64,000 bases of DNA from Deltaproteobacteria bacterium (lineage in GTDB: Bacteria; Desulfobacterota; BSN033; UBA1163). The notes under the pieces were generated by a model. That model was not told where the DNA came from. It did no database searches and saw only the letters and a list, made by a program, of their open reading frames with translations. Made by a program: the position numbers and the translations under genes. The stretch covers positions 1-64,000 of the forward strand of contig JAGVBT010000028.1 in NCBI GenBank assembly GCA_020059605.1, written 5' to 3'. Of the stretch, positions 41,344-49,319 are shown one piece after another. How positions within the stretch are numbered: position 1 is the first letter of the stretch; each line of letters starts with the position of its first letter.

Positions 41344-42279
41344 TTACTCCTTCCCCTCTGCAAAGACGTTTGTCCTTGCCCATTCAATATCTTTTTGAAT
41401 TTGGGCGACGAGTTCTTGAATGGAAGAAAAGCGAATTTCATCGCGGATCCTCTTAATGAAATAGACCTGAATCTCATCGCCGTATATCTCCCGGTCAAAA
41501 TCCAGGAGATGGACTTCCAGCGAGAGGGCGTTCGCATTGAAAGTCGGATTGAAGCCGATATTGGCCAGGGCGTTCAAGCATTGTTCTTTCCATTTTGCCC
41601 TCACGGCGTAAACACCCGCCTTGGGATAAAGCTCTTCCGTCATATCGAGGTTGGCCGTGGGGAAACCGAGGTCATGGCCCTTCCTGGTTCCCTCGATCAC
41701 CCGCCCAATAACCGGGTAATCCCTTCCCAGTAAGGCCGAAGCCTTTTCGACCTCCCCCTCCCGGATGAGTTCCCTGATTTTCGAACTGCTGACGGCCGTA
41801 TCCATGGCAATCAGGGCGTCTACGACTTCAACGTCGATTCCGAAAGAAGCGCAGATTTCTTTCAGGGATTCCACGTTCCCGCTCTTTTTTCTGCCGAACC
41901 GGTAATTGTAACCGACGACAATCTTTTTCGCCCCAACCTTCTCCACCAGGACACTTCTCACAAATTCAGAAGGCGAGATCTCTGCAAAGGCTCTGGTAAA
42001 CTCGATACAAAGGACTTTATCCACGCCGGTCTTTTCGATCAACATCATTTTCTTTTTAAAGGGCGTGAGAAGGGGAGGGCACTGCTCCGGGTAAAGGATT
42101 TTTAAGGGATGGGGCTCAAAAGTGATGACCACGGATTCGCCTTGTATCTTGGCGGCTTCCTGCCTGACTTTTTCAAATATTCTCCGGTGTCCGAGATGGA
42201 TGCCGTCAAAATTTCCCAGCGTCACCACAGGGTTTCTGAAGGGTCTCGTTAAATTTTCAATCCCTTTGATGATGTCCAT
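41344..42279 (-). CDS. ribF: Bifunctional riboflavin kinase / FAD synthetase
   Basis: Makes FMN and FAD. The N-terminal nucleotidyltransferase domain has VVTLGNFDGIHLGHRRIF (the HxGH motif), VITFEPHPLKIL and VVGYNYRFGRKKSGN, then TAVSSSKIRELI. The C-terminal kinase domain has GRVIEGTRKGHDLGFPTANL and AGVYAVRAKW...NIGFNPTF...LEVHLLDFDREIYG. 311 residues is normal. It stands alone on the minus strand between two repeat-rich spacers. Confidence 0.95.
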   Translation of the reverse strand: MDIIKGIENLTRPFRNPVVTLGNFDGIHLGHRRIFEKVRQEAAKIQGESVVITFEPHPLKILYPEQCPPLLTPFKKKMMLIEKTGVDKVLCIEFTRAFAEISPSEFVRSVLVEKVGAKKIVVGYNYRFGRKKSGNVESLKEICASFGIDVEVVDALIAMDTAVSSSKIRELIREGEVEKASALLGRDYPVIGRVIEGTRKGHDLGFPTANLDMTEELYPKAGVYAVRAKWKEQCLNALANIGFNPTFNANALSLEVHLLDFDREIYGDEIQVYFIKRIRDEIRFSSIQELVAQIQKDIEWARTNVFAEGKE

Positions 42280-42500
42280 AACGATTTTTGGTTAAAGGCT
42301 AAGGTGAGGAAGCCGGTTTGGTGAAAGGTCAATGGGTCAGGGCGAATGAATTAAAACCATTGCATTTATCCAAAGACAAAACAGGCTTCTTTGCCTTTAC
42401 ATTAACTTATTAACATCGCTCATTCTGATCACTTGACTTTAATGTAAAAAAATATAAAATAGTATTTGATGATTTTCAATCACCGTAACATGTGATACAT

Positions 42501-42662
42501 TCGTAAAAAGTCAAAAAACAAGAAAGACGTCATGCTGGACTCGGTTTCGAGTCGTACCGACTTGTTTCAGCATCTAACAAAATCAAGAACTTACGAGACC
42601 CTGAAACGATACTGAATCGAGTTCAGCACAAGGTTAGGGTGACATATCGGGACTTTTTACGA
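42501..42662. repeat. MITE-like element with TCGTAAAAAGTC inverted ends, second copy
   Basis: TCGTAAAAAGTC (42501-42512) and GACTTTTTACGA (42651-42662) bound 162 bp. A GTCATGCTGGACTCGG / GAATCGAGTTCAGCA pair inside resembles the common GTCATTCC-type repeat. It has the same ends as 1337-1461. It lies in the 42280-42776 spacer, which holds no supported gene. A weak TTGACT (42433) / TAAAAT (42455) promoter-like pair is the only other signal there. Confidence 0.7.
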
Positions 42663-42776
42663 GACCATCACATGTGAACTTTCAAAAAAAGACTTGTAGT
42701 GTCGGGCTTTATGCCCGACCGATTATCCATAGACGAAGCAGGTATCCTTACCCTAACCTTAACCCGGTTGTAAAAA

Positions 42777-42865
42777 GCCGAAGTGGCGGAATTGGTAGAC
42801 GCGCTAGATTCAGGGTCTAGTGGGATGTAAGTCCCGTGGGGGTTCAAGTCCCTTCTTCGGCACCA
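42777..42865 (+). tRNA. tRNA-Leu(CAG)
   Basis: Class II tRNA of 89 nt. The acceptor stem is GCCGAAG / CTTCGGC with discriminator A and an encoded CCA (42863-42865). The D-loop has GGCGGAATTGGTAGAC, and anticodon CAG is at 42811-42813 in a TTCAG/GG loop. A long variable arm (TGGGATGTAAGTCCCGT) and GGTTCAAGTCC T-arm follow. It decodes CUG. Confidence 0.97.
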
Positions 42866-42980
42866 TTTTAGAAATAAACACATCCGTCCCATTGCCCCGT
42901 TTGGAGATCCCCATTGATTGCCGGAAAGGGCTTCGGGTACTCTTCTGGGGAAGCGGATGGGCAAGCATGGAGGATTAGAA

Positions 42981-43187
42981 ATGTCAAGAAATATTGAAGC
43001 CATATACGAAGGCGGTATTCTAAAACCTTTGTCTCCATTGGAATTAAATGAACATCAAAAAGTAAGGATAACCGTTGAGGAGGGAGGGAGCGCAGTTAGA
43101 GCAACGAGCGGTCTGTTTAGCGGACTTAATCACGAAACCATCGAAGAGGTTGCCCTTTCACCAGATTTTTTACCCGAAGAGGCCTAA
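42981..43187 (+). CDS. DUF104 antitoxin (AF2212-like)
   Basis: 68-residue antitoxin. IEAIYEGGILKPLSPLELNEHQKVRITVEE is the DUF104 beta-strand domain. The C-terminal tail (SGLFSGLNHETIEEVALSPDFLPEEA) would wrap the toxin. GGAGG lies eight bases before ATG 42981. The normal partner, a PIN RNase, starts 1 nt downstream but is broken, so this antitoxin is probably an orphan. It sits directly after tRNA-Leu. Confidence 0.82.
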   Translation: MSRNIEAIYEGGILKPLSPLELNEHQKVRITVEEGGSAVRATSGLFSGLNHETIEEVALSPDFLPEEA

Positions 43188-43188
43188 C

Positions 43189-43544
43189 ATGTTACTCTCT
43201 GGCCTGAGAGATGGATCTTCGGTTTTCATTGACGCCAATATTTTCATTTATCATTTTTCTAAAGAGTCAAAATTAAATCCAGACAGCTCTAAGTTCTTGG
43301 AAAGATATCCTTATTCAATCTGAACATTTTGTCTCCAAACATGGAAACATTGGAGAGAAGCCAACAAATGAAAAAGCGATATGGATTTCTTTCTAATGAT
43401 GCACTCTCTCTCCAGATTATAGAAGACTTGAAAATTAGCAATTTGGCATCCAATGACTCCGACTTTGAGAGAGTGAACTTCATCACACTTTTTAAACCTT
43501 CCGTGTTGAACCCAAAAGATTTTCAAGCCGCTAAAGTTTTATAA
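43189..43544 (+). pseudogene. PIN-domain toxin, broken by internal deletion/frameshift
   Basis: The N-terminal part MLLSGLRDGSSVFIDANIFIYHFS (43189 on) contains the first PIN aspartate in FIDAN. That frame stops at 43321-43323. Another frame carries the C-terminal part YGFLSNDALSLQIIEDLKISNLASNDSDFERVNFITLFKP, with the second acidic cluster (NDSDF). The middle third of a normal PIN protein of about 145 residues is missing. It is a remnant of the toxin of the DUF104 pair and cannot make a working nuclease. Confidence 0.8.
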
Positions 43545-43600
43545 GACGATAAACGTAACCTTTTTTTAACCATACGGGCCTCATCATCTTAACCTTTTCA
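43545..43600. repeat. Solo right end of an S23 cassette
   Basis: AAGACGATAAACGTAACC, then ATACGGGCCTCATCATC, matches the right end of the cassette at 59091-59560 (GACGATAAACGTAGCC...GCGGGCCTCGTTACC). No left end is found nearby. It abuts the broken PIN toxin gene. Confidence 0.5.
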
Positions 43601-43603
43601 GAC

Positions 43604-45649
43604 CTAATTCGTTTTTAAAGAGTGATTCAATTCAAATTTGAAGAAATCGGTGGTGGGTTTTATCTTTGACGGAATATCTCGTGCCGGCCCGGTTCCTTCC
43701 TTAAAACATTCAAGAATCGCTCCCTTGGCGAGGCTCATTTGACCCGTTTTGGGATCGACTTTCATAAACTCAATGCCTTCGGGAACAAGAAAATCTTTTA
43801 CTTCTCTGTTCTTCAACGCCTTTGACATAAACGAAACCCAGATCGGAGCGGCCGCCCGGGCCCCGGTCTCATTTTCGCCGAGGGATTTATCTTCATCAAA
43901 CCCCACCCAGACGCCCGTGATGAGTTCCGGAGTATAACCGATAAACCAGGCATCATAAAATTGATCCGTTGTTCCTGTCTTGCCTGCAACGGGCCTTCCG
44001 AGCGATTTTGCCCTCCATCCCGTCCCGCTCTGAACAGCGCTCTCCAGGAGGTGTGTCATCAGGTAGGCGGTCTGCGGGCTGATCACCTGTTCCGGGTCCT
44101 CCTGAGGATGAAGGGGGAGATGCTCTTCGAGCAGGTTCCCTTCCCGGTCCAGGACCTTTTGGACGAAGACCGGCTTAAATGGCTTCCCCTGATTGGCAAA
44201 GACGGCATAGGCTTTTGTCAGCTCAAAGGGGGTAATGCTTGACGAACCCAGGGCCATGGCAAGGTGATCATGAAGGCCGGCGGAGATCCCCAGGTTTTTT
44301 GCATAATCCCTGATGTAATCGATTCCGATATCGCGGGCAATCTTAACTGTGACAACATTAACCGATTGGGCAAGGGCGTTCCTCAAGGTCGTCGGTCCGC
44401 TGAATTTTTCATCGTAATTTTTGGGCTTCCATTTTTTATTTCCGAATTCGAAAACAATCGGCGCGTCGACGATGACGGAGGCGGGGGTGTAGCCCTTATC
44501 CAGAGCGGAAGCAAAGACGATCGGCTTAAAGGCCGATCCGGTCTGGCGCAGGGCTTGGGTGGCGCGGTTGAACTGGCTTCTTTTAAAGTTTCTTCCTCCC
44601 ACCATGGCCCGGATATGGCCTGTTTCCAGGTCAAAACAGATCAGCGCTCCTTCTACGGCCGGAGAAGATTCTCTCGAAAGATATTTCTGCCTTTTTTCAA
44701 TCTCTCTTAACCCCGACTCAACCGCCGCATGGGCAAGGCGCTGGGTCTCAAGATCGATCGTGGTATAAACCTGCAGACCGCCTTTGTAGAGCGCATCCTT
44801 CCCATATTTCGATTCAATATATTTCCTCACATGCTCCACAAAATGGGGCGACTTTTCAGCATGGGGGGGGTGTTTTCCCGTGATCTTAATCGGAGTCCGC
44901 AAAGCCCTCAGCGATTCATCATGAGAGATGAGCCCTTCCTCAACCATTCGGTTCAGAACATAGATTTGCCTCCTTTTAGCCTGTTCCGGATTGGTGTGGG
45001 GGGAATATTTGCTTGGGGCCTGGGGGAGCCCGGCCAGTAAGGCGGACTCGGCCACGTTGATTTCCTCGACCGGCTTCCCGAAATAATTTTCAGCGGCCGC
45101 CGCCACTCCATAGGCGCCGTGCCCAAAATAGATCTGATTAAGATAGAGGTAGAGGATTTCCTCTTTGGATAGATACTTCTCTATTTTAAAGGCCAATATG
45201 GCCTCGCGTATCTTTCTTGTCAAACTCTTTTCCGGAGTGAGGAGAAGGGATTTGACCACCTGCTGGGTAATGGTGCTTCCGCCCTGTATCATCTCCCCGG
45301 AAAAGAGATTCTTAACCAGCGCCCTAAAGATGGCCCAGTAATCCAAGCCCTTGTGCTGGAAAAACCGCGCATCCTCACCCGCGACGATCGCCTGGATCAG
45401 ATGGTTGGGAATTTTTTCCAGGGGGACGACCGTTCTCTTTTCAATAAAAAATTCCCCGATTACTTCCCCATCCCCCGAATAAAATCTCGTTATAGTGGCC
45501 GGTTTGTAATTTTTAAGGTTCTCAATGCTCGGAAGACCGTGACTGAAATAAAAGTAGGAAGCGGCTCCGAAGACCATGACGAAGGTAACCGAAACCATTA
45601 CAATTAAAATCGAAACCTTTAATGTTTTTTCCGATAAAGATGACTTCAT
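43604..45649 (-). CDS. mrcA: Class A penicillin-binding protein 1A
   Basis: Bifunctional peptidoglycan synthase with an N-terminal membrane anchor (about 11-35). The GT51 transglycosylase has AIVAGEDARFFQHKGLD (catalytic Glu), QGGSTITQQVVKSLLL, KIREAILAFKIEKYLSKEEILYLYLNQIYFG. The transpeptidase has TGSAFKP (nucleophile Ser), SVN and GRPVAGKTGTTDQFYDAWFIGYTP. 681 residues is in the PBP1A/PonA range; the OB-like insert is short. It stands as a single minus-strand gene. Confidence 0.95.
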   Translation of the reverse strand: MKSSLSEKTLKVSILIVMVSVTFVMVFGAASYFYFSHGLPSIENLKNYKPATITRFYSGDGEVIGEFFIEKRTVVPLEKIPNHLIQAIVAGEDARFFQHKGLDYWAIFRALVKNLFSGEMIQGGSTITQQVVKSLLLTPEKSLTRKIREAILAFKIEKYLSKEEILYLYLNQIYFGHGAYGVAAAAENYFGKPVEEINVAESALLAGLPQAPSKYSPHTNPEQAKRRQIYVLNRMVEEGLISHDESLRALRTPIKITGKHPPHAEKSPHFVEHVRKYIESKYGKDALYKGGLQVYTTIDLETQRLAHAAVESGLREIEKRQKYLSRESSPAVEGALICFDLETGHIRAMVGGRNFKRSQFNRATQALRQTGSAFKPIVFASALDKGYTPASVIVDAPIVFEFGNKKWKPKNYDEKFSGPTTLRNALAQSVNVVTVKIARDIGIDYIRDYAKNLGISAGLHDHLAMALGSSSITPFELTKAYAVFANQGKPFKPVFVQKVLDREGNLLEEHLPLHPQEDPEQVISPQTAYLMTHLLESAVQSGTGWRAKSLGRPVAGKTGTTDQFYDAWFIGYTPELITGVWVGFDEDKSLGENETGARAAAPIWVSFMSKALKNREVKDFLVPEGIEFMKVDPKTGQMSLAKGAILECFKEGTGPARDIPSKIKPTTDFFKFELNHSLKTN

Positions 45650-45727
45650 AATGATTATAAGGTGTTACAGTCCACAATATCAGAAACTTCTTGACTTCTA
45701 ATAACATAATATACAACAGTGGTATCA

Positions 45728-45880
45728 AATTTACAATTAGGATTCGCCCTGGATTCCTGCTTTCCTGATTAGGAATCTTCTCATTAGAAACTCAGGAAGC
45801 CATGAATAAAGAATTTGGGTTTTAGAAATTTCCTGGATTCCTGGCTTCCTTATCGTTCATAATCCCTGGTTTCCTTATAA
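45728..45880. repeat. CCTGGATTCCTGGCTTCCTTA repeat cluster
   Basis: Imperfect direct and inverted copies of CTGGATTCCTG.TTTCC and GGAAGCC / GGCTTCC, with CAGGAAGCCATGAATAA. Related strings occur at 46838-46920 and 48970-49000. The 45650-45962 spacer holds no supported gene besides this. Confidence 0.55.
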
Positions 45881-45962
45881 GGGATCTTCAGAAATTTCGA
45901 TATCAAAAATGTTGCATTTTCATAGTATTTGAAACGGGGGGAAATGCGGTCAAGCGAAAATC

Positions 45963-46220
45963 TCAAGGCCTTTTGAGAAGGTCGTGGGTACCGATCCTCC
46001 GGAGTAAATAAAAATTCCCCTGGATTTGGAACGTGAAGCGGTAGTTCTTTGTAACCCGGGCTTCCCATATGTCCGGGAAGCCCTTCATCTTTTTGAGTCC
46101 TAAAGAGGGGTGCCGGGGGTTTTCTAAAAGGATTTTCAACTGCTCATCCGTCTTTTTGCGGAGCAGAGGCGGCAGGTTTTTGTAGTCATGAGCAAATTTG
46201 AGGCTGGGTTTTATTTCCAT
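45963..46220 (-). CDS. RelE/ParE-type toxin
   Basis: 85-residue type II toxin. EIKPSLKFAHDYKNLPPLLRKKTDEQLKILLENPRHPSLGLKKMKG and then IWEARVTKNYRFTFQIQGNFYLLRRIGTHDLLKRP are the RelE fold, with the conserved basic residues (RVTKNYR, RRIGTHD) used for RNA binding. The C-terminal H-D near the end fits the ribosome-dependent RNase group. It is downstream of and 11 nt from the AbrB-type antitoxin gene. No truncation is seen. Confidence 0.82.
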   Translation of the reverse strand: MEIKPSLKFAHDYKNLPPLLRKKTDEQLKILLENPRHPSLGLKKMKGFPDIWEARVTKNYRFTFQIQGNFYLLRRIGTHDLLKRP

Positions 46221-46231
46221 GGGCGTGGTTT

Positions 46232-46657
46232 TTAGCCCTCGATGGCGGTCTTAAACTGCTCCACTGTGCTAAAGGGGCCCATGAGCTTACCCTCGGTTAT
46301 CTCCTTTTGCGCTTCCCTCTCGCCTTTCTGCCATTCTTCGGTCCACCACCAGGCCTGGTCATGATCAATAATTCCTACCTTCACTGCCAAAGCAATTTCT
46401 TCTTCGGATAACCCTTTAGAATGAGCCATATCTTGTTTGATTTTTTCAATTTTAGCCTGGGTCTTTTTCAGGATTTTTTGCTCCTCTTTGCTGAGCGGGA
46501 TGACACCGGTTTTAGTAACTAACTTTTTGGGGACGAGGACAATTTTTTGGTCTTCGGCCTTGGCCTCGATAAAATCCCCCTCTTCAAGTTGGAGCTTGTT
46601 GAAAATCTCTTTTGGTATTGTCACCTGGCGCCTTGGCCTGACTTTGACTACAGACAT
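46232..46657 (-). CDS. AbrB/SpoVT-type antitoxin
   Basis: 141-residue protein. The N-terminal swapped-hairpin DNA-binding domain is VVKVRPRRQVTIPKEIFNKLQLEEGDFIEAKAEDQKIVLVPKK. A helical linker rich in Lys and Glu (KEEQKILKKTQAKIEKIKQDM) and a toxin-binding tail follow. It presumably represses its own promoter, which is visible just upstream, and neutralises the RelE-like toxin. Its tail is longer than in most AbrB antitoxins. Confidence 0.85.
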   Translation of the reverse strand: MSVVKVRPRRQVTIPKEIFNKLQLEEGDFIEAKAEDQKIVLVPKKLVTKTGVIPLSKEEQKILKKTQAKIEKIKQDMAHSKGLSEEEIALAVKVGIIDHDQAWWWTEEWQKGEREAQKEITEGKLMGPFSTVEQFKTAIEG

Positions 46658-46720
46658 GGTCTTGTCTCCTCAAAAATGTTTGCCAATCATATAATACGAT
46701 TTTCTTACATTCTTGCTACT

Positions 46721-46749
46721 ATAATAGAGAATTAAAAAAGGCGTGTCAA
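46721..46749 (-). promoter_or_regulatory. Sigma-70 promoter of the AbrB/RelE operon
   Basis: On the minus strand, perfect TTGACA (46749-46744), 17-nt spacer, TATTAT (46726-46721). It lies about 65 nt before the antitoxin ATG, which has TGAGGAGAC as ribosome site. Confidence 0.65.
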
Positions 46750-46837
46750 GATGTAGTGTCTGGCGATCACCAAAATTAAAAGGGATGGCGTGGTATATCG
46801 CCTCGATGCTATGAATCCATGAAAAAAGATTTTGAGT

Positions 46838-46925
46838 GTTAGAATTCTCCTGGATTCCTGGGTTCCTTATTGTTCATGGTTCATTGTCCATAGTTCATCG
46901 TTAATCGCCGGCCTCCTTATAGCAA
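46838..46925. repeat. CCTGGATTCCTGG / GTTCATGGTTCAT repeat
   Basis: CCTGGATTCCTGGGTTCC followed by GTTCATGGTTCATTGTCC and similar GTTCAT units. Same family as 45728-45880. It lies in the 46658-47235 spacer, together with the AbrB promoter and the pilA leader; there is no gene. Confidence 0.5.
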
Positions 46926-47081
46926 AAATTGTCACTTTCCGGACAAAAAGCGTGAATGAAAATGGATTTTTATTATTGGATTGGATCCTGAAATAAAACT
47001 TCATAAATCATATCTAAAAATAAGTTCATAATATCAAACAAATAGATAGTTATTTAATTTATGTTTCCGTCTTTATTGATT

Positions 47082-47098
47082 TGGCATAGATTGTGCTT
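47082..47098 (+). promoter_or_regulatory. Sigma-54 promoter of the pilin genes
   Basis: TGGCATAGATTGTGCTT matches the -24/-12 pattern (GG-N10-GC, consensus TGGCAC-N5-TTGCW), with GG at 47083-47084 and GC at 47095-47096. Start of transcription is expected near 47108, giving a leader of about 128 nt. The window also encodes PilS/PilR-type regulators, the usual activators of such a promoter. Confidence 0.75.
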
Positions 47099-47118
47099 AA
47101 ATACAATTAAAAATTTGT

Positions 47119-47130
47119 AAAAGGAGGTGA
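47119..47130 (+). promoter_or_regulatory. Orphan Shine-Dalgarno in the pilA leader
   Basis: AAAAGGAGGTGA is a near-complete complement of the 16S rRNA 3' end, but no plausible gene starts behind it. The nearest ATG (47150-47152) is 20 nt away and stops after two codons. A second ribosome site (AAAGGAGG) directly before pilA makes this one unnecessary. A standby or leader-peptide role is possible. Confidence 0.4.
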
Positions 47131-47235
47131 GCAAAAGAAGGTTTCGTTTATGGGTTAGGGTGAAGAGGTCCCTTATGGGTGTCAACTAACAAACAAAAGG
47201 CCATTTACAAAAAACAATAAAGGAGGAAAAAAATT

Positions 47236-47679
47236 ATGTTAAGAATGAAGAAACAGATGGGTTTTACATTGATCGAGTTGTTGATCGTTATCGCCATCAT
47301 CGGCATCCTGGCCGCCATCGCCATCCCGATGTATAAGGCGCAAACAATCAAGGCAAAATTGACCGAAGTGACCAATGCCATGAGTAATGTGGCAAGCGCA
47401 GTAGCGGCTTTTATGCAGGAAAATCCGGGAGTTGCCTGGCCCAGTGCTCCTTCAATCGTTGAGATCAGAAACAGCCTTGGAGTTGCATTAGGCCAAATAG
47501 GCAGGATCTCACAAATGAATGTCAACGTCGGTGTTATTACAGCAACAGTACAGGGTATTGATAATTCAGTGAATGGAGAGAATTTGATTCTTACCCCAAC
47601 TTCTGCAGACGATGGATCGATTGTATGGAATTGGACTGGATCTGCCGCAATGCCACCGGCCTATGTTCCGAAGCGTTAA
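47236..47679 (+). CDS. pilA: Major type IV pilin
   Basis: Prepilin of 147 residues. It has a short leader ending in Gly, cut before Phe (MG / FTLIELLIVIAIIGILAAIAIPMY), with Glu5 and the hydrophobic N-terminal helix of type IVa pilins. The C-terminal globular part has no cysteines. AAAGGAGG precedes the ATG, and a sigma-54 promoter lies 140 nt upstream, which marks it as the main pilin gene. Processed by the PilD encoded at 58319-59080. The next gene is a close relative (NAMSNV/NAMAVL, VEIRNSLGVALG/VEVRNSLGVGLG). Confidence 0.93.
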   Translation: MLRMKKQMGFTLIELLIVIAIIGILAAIAIPMYKAQTIKAKLTEVTNAMSNVASAVAAFMQENPGVAWPSAPSIVEIRNSLGVALGQIGRISQMNVNVGVITATVQGIDNSVNGENLILTPTSADDGSIVWNWTGSAAMPPAYVPKR

Positions 47680-47708
47680 TTTAGGCATTTGACAGAATCA
47701 ATGATGGT

Positions 47709-47757
47709 GGTGCCCCGAAGGCCTGAAATTAAAGGCTTTTGGGGCACCAATGGTTTT
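47709..47757 (+). terminator. Strong hairpin between the first two pilin genes
   Basis: GGTGCCCCGAAGGCC pairs with GGCTTTTGGGGCACC over an 8-nt loop (47709-47748), followed by AATGGTTTTTAA. The T-run is short, so it may act as a partial terminator or RNA stabiliser that makes the first pilin mRNA more abundant. Confidence 0.55.
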
Positions 47758-47763
47758 TAAATA

Positions 47764-48204
47764 ATGACCCAAATGAAAAACTCCAGCTCAGGATTTACCC
47801 TGATCGAATTGTTAATCGTTATTGCTATTATTGGAATATTAGCAGCAGTGGCGGTTCCATACTATATGAATCACCAGATTAAGGCTAAAATGACCGAGGT
47901 TACGAATGCCATGGCGGTTTTAAAAAGCGCTATCTCGGCGTATCGCCAGGAAATAGAATTCTGGCCAACGTGCCCAACCATTGTCGAAGTAAGAAATAGC
48001 CTGGGGGTGGGATTAGGAAATATTGATAGAATTTTATCAGTTTCAGTTATAAATGGGTTAATCACAGTAGTAATACAAAATATACACCCCACAGTAGATG
48101 GTAAAACGCTAACATTAACACCAACTGCTAATTTAGATGGATCCATTAGTTGGTCTTGGGGATGGTCTTCTGACTTTCCCACGCATCTGAGGCCAAAGAG
48201 CTAA
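47764..48204 (+). CDS. Type IV pilin, paralogue of the first
   Basis: 146-residue prepilin with SSSG / FTLIELLIVIAIIGILAAVAVPYYMNHQIKAKMTEVTNAMAV. Beyond the helix it follows the first pilin along its length (PTIVEVRNSLGVGLGNIDRILSVSV..., then LTLTPTANLDGSISWSW), so it arose by duplication. There is one Cys, unlike the first. No clear Shine-Dalgarno precedes the ATG. May be an alternative or minor subunit. Confidence 0.9.
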   Translation: MTQMKNSSSGFTLIELLIVIAIIGILAAVAVPYYMNHQIKAKMTEVTNAMAVLKSAISAYRQEIEFWPTCPTIVEVRNSLGVGLGNIDRILSVSVINGLITVVIQNIHPTVDGKTLTLTPTANLDGSISWSWGWSSDFPTHLRPKS

Positions 48205-48226
48205 CCGGAAAAAAACGGGGTTTAAA

Positions 48227-48613
48227 ATGTTTCGCAATAAAGGTCTTACGTTGGTTGAATTACTGATTACAATCGTTATTATAGGTGTTCTTGCCGCTAT
48301 AGCAATCCCCAGCTATAGCAATTATATGGTGAGGGCACGACGGGCAGATGCTAAAACAGGTCTGGAACAGTTTAGAGCTGCCCAGGAGATGCGAAGGGCT
48401 GAGCGTGGTAGTTATTCCGTTGACATAGCAGAGCTTCGAAATACCTGGGGAGTGCCGGGAGCGGCTGGAGATTATGATATATTGTTAATTAATACAGGCG
48501 CAAATGCTTTTACCGGGGAAGCTAGGCCTCGCTTGGCCAGACAATTAGCCGATGGGAGTTTATTTATTGACCACCTGGGGAATAAAACTCCTGCCGATAA
48601 ATGGGCCAAGTAA
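48227..48613 (+). CDS. Minor type IV pilin, PilE-like
   Basis: 128-residue prepilin with MFRNKG / LTLVELLITIVIIGVLAAIAIPSYSNYMVRARRADAKTGLEQFRAAQEMRRAERGSYS. The ARRADAKTGLEQFRAAQEMRRAERGSY stretch is typical of PilE-type minor pilins. A Leu rather than Phe follows the cleavage site, and Glu5 is kept. The transcript ends at the terminator at 48741-48776. Confidence 0.88.
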   Translation: MFRNKGLTLVELLITIVIIGVLAAIAIPSYSNYMVRARRADAKTGLEQFRAAQEMRRAERGSYSVDIAELRNTWGVPGAAGDYDILLINTGANAFTGEARPRLARQLADGSLFIDHLGNKTPADKWAK

Positions 48614-48740
48614 ACAATACTGGAATAATGGCATAGTGGAATGATGGATAAAAACAAGTCACAGGTTGCATGTTTCAGGTTACAGGTTAAAAAAATGGGC
48701 TAAACCTGAGCCTAACCCTGACATCCTAACCACTTCTTTT

Positions 48741-48776
48741 AAAAGCAAGATGATGATTTGTCTTGCTTTTTTGTTT
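48741..48776 (+). terminator. Intrinsic terminator after the pilin operon
   Basis: AAAGCAAGA and TCTTGCTTT form a 9-bp stem around a 10-nt loop, followed by TTTGTTT. Good rho-independent layout, about 130 nt after the third pilin gene. Confidence 0.75.
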
Positions 48777-48843
48777 AATCATTATAATAAGAAAGTTAGT
48801 ACTATGAAGGCAAGAAAATTAGGAATGGGTGTTGGGATACAAA

Positions 48844-48978
48844 ATGAGCCCTGAACTGAATAGAAACCAGAAAGAGGCGATAAACCGTTACCTGGAAATC
48901 CTGAACCAACTCTATAGAGAGCAGATCTCAAAGGTAATCCTTTTGGGATCTGTTGCTCTTCCTGAAGAATTCTCCTGA
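48844..48978 (+). pseudogene. N-terminal fragment of a MNT-type nucleotidyltransferase
   Basis: MSPELNRNQKEAINRYLEI then LNQLYREQISKVILLGSVA matches the start of minimal nucleotidyltransferases (…VILFGSRARG). It ends at a stop after 44 codons where CCTGAGTTCCTGGCTTC repeat sequence begins, so the GSxAxG/DxD catalytic core is lost. The remnant sits in the 48614-49319 spacer, beside TGGAATAATGG-type repeats (48618-48650, 49212-49306); there is no other gene. Confidence 0.65.
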
Positions 48979-49211
48979 GTTCCTGGCTTCTTTATATAAT
49001 ATTCCTCAAAAATGGCATATTATTTGCTATTTCATACCTTTAGTATTTGTCATTTTTCCTCTTCCGTTCCTTTAATTTTGAATTTATAAAATAAAATCAA
49101 TTAGTTATTTGATTTTATTTTTTTCGGTATGATGTTCGGTAAATGAACGGTGATCAGAATTTATCCTTTAATTTACAAAACTTGCCAAAAAACAGGAAAC
49201 AAAGAGATAGA

Positions 49212-49306
49212 AAGGTTGGATTATTGGAATGGTGAAATAATGGATTAACAAGTCTTTTTTCTTGGCCTTTTCAACATTCCATGATTCCAATATTCCATTA
49301 TTCCGG
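49212..49306. repeat. GGATTATTGGAATGG repeat, inverted pair
   Basis: GGTTGGATTATTGGAATGGTG and the inverted ATTCCATGATTCCAATATTCC lie about 75 bp apart, ending just before the GT2 start. Same family as 36569-36660. Confidence 0.6.
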
Positions 49307-49319
49307 GTTTTTTAAAACC

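Noticed and set aside
42433-42460. Promoter of tRNA-Leu
   Set aside because: TTGACT/TAAAAT has a 16-nt spacer but lies over 300 nt from the tRNA with a repeat between; too weak to annotate as a feature.
43189-43544. Two separate small genes in the PIN region
   Set aside because: The two frames carry the N- and C-terminal parts of one PIN domain, so they are a single broken gene.
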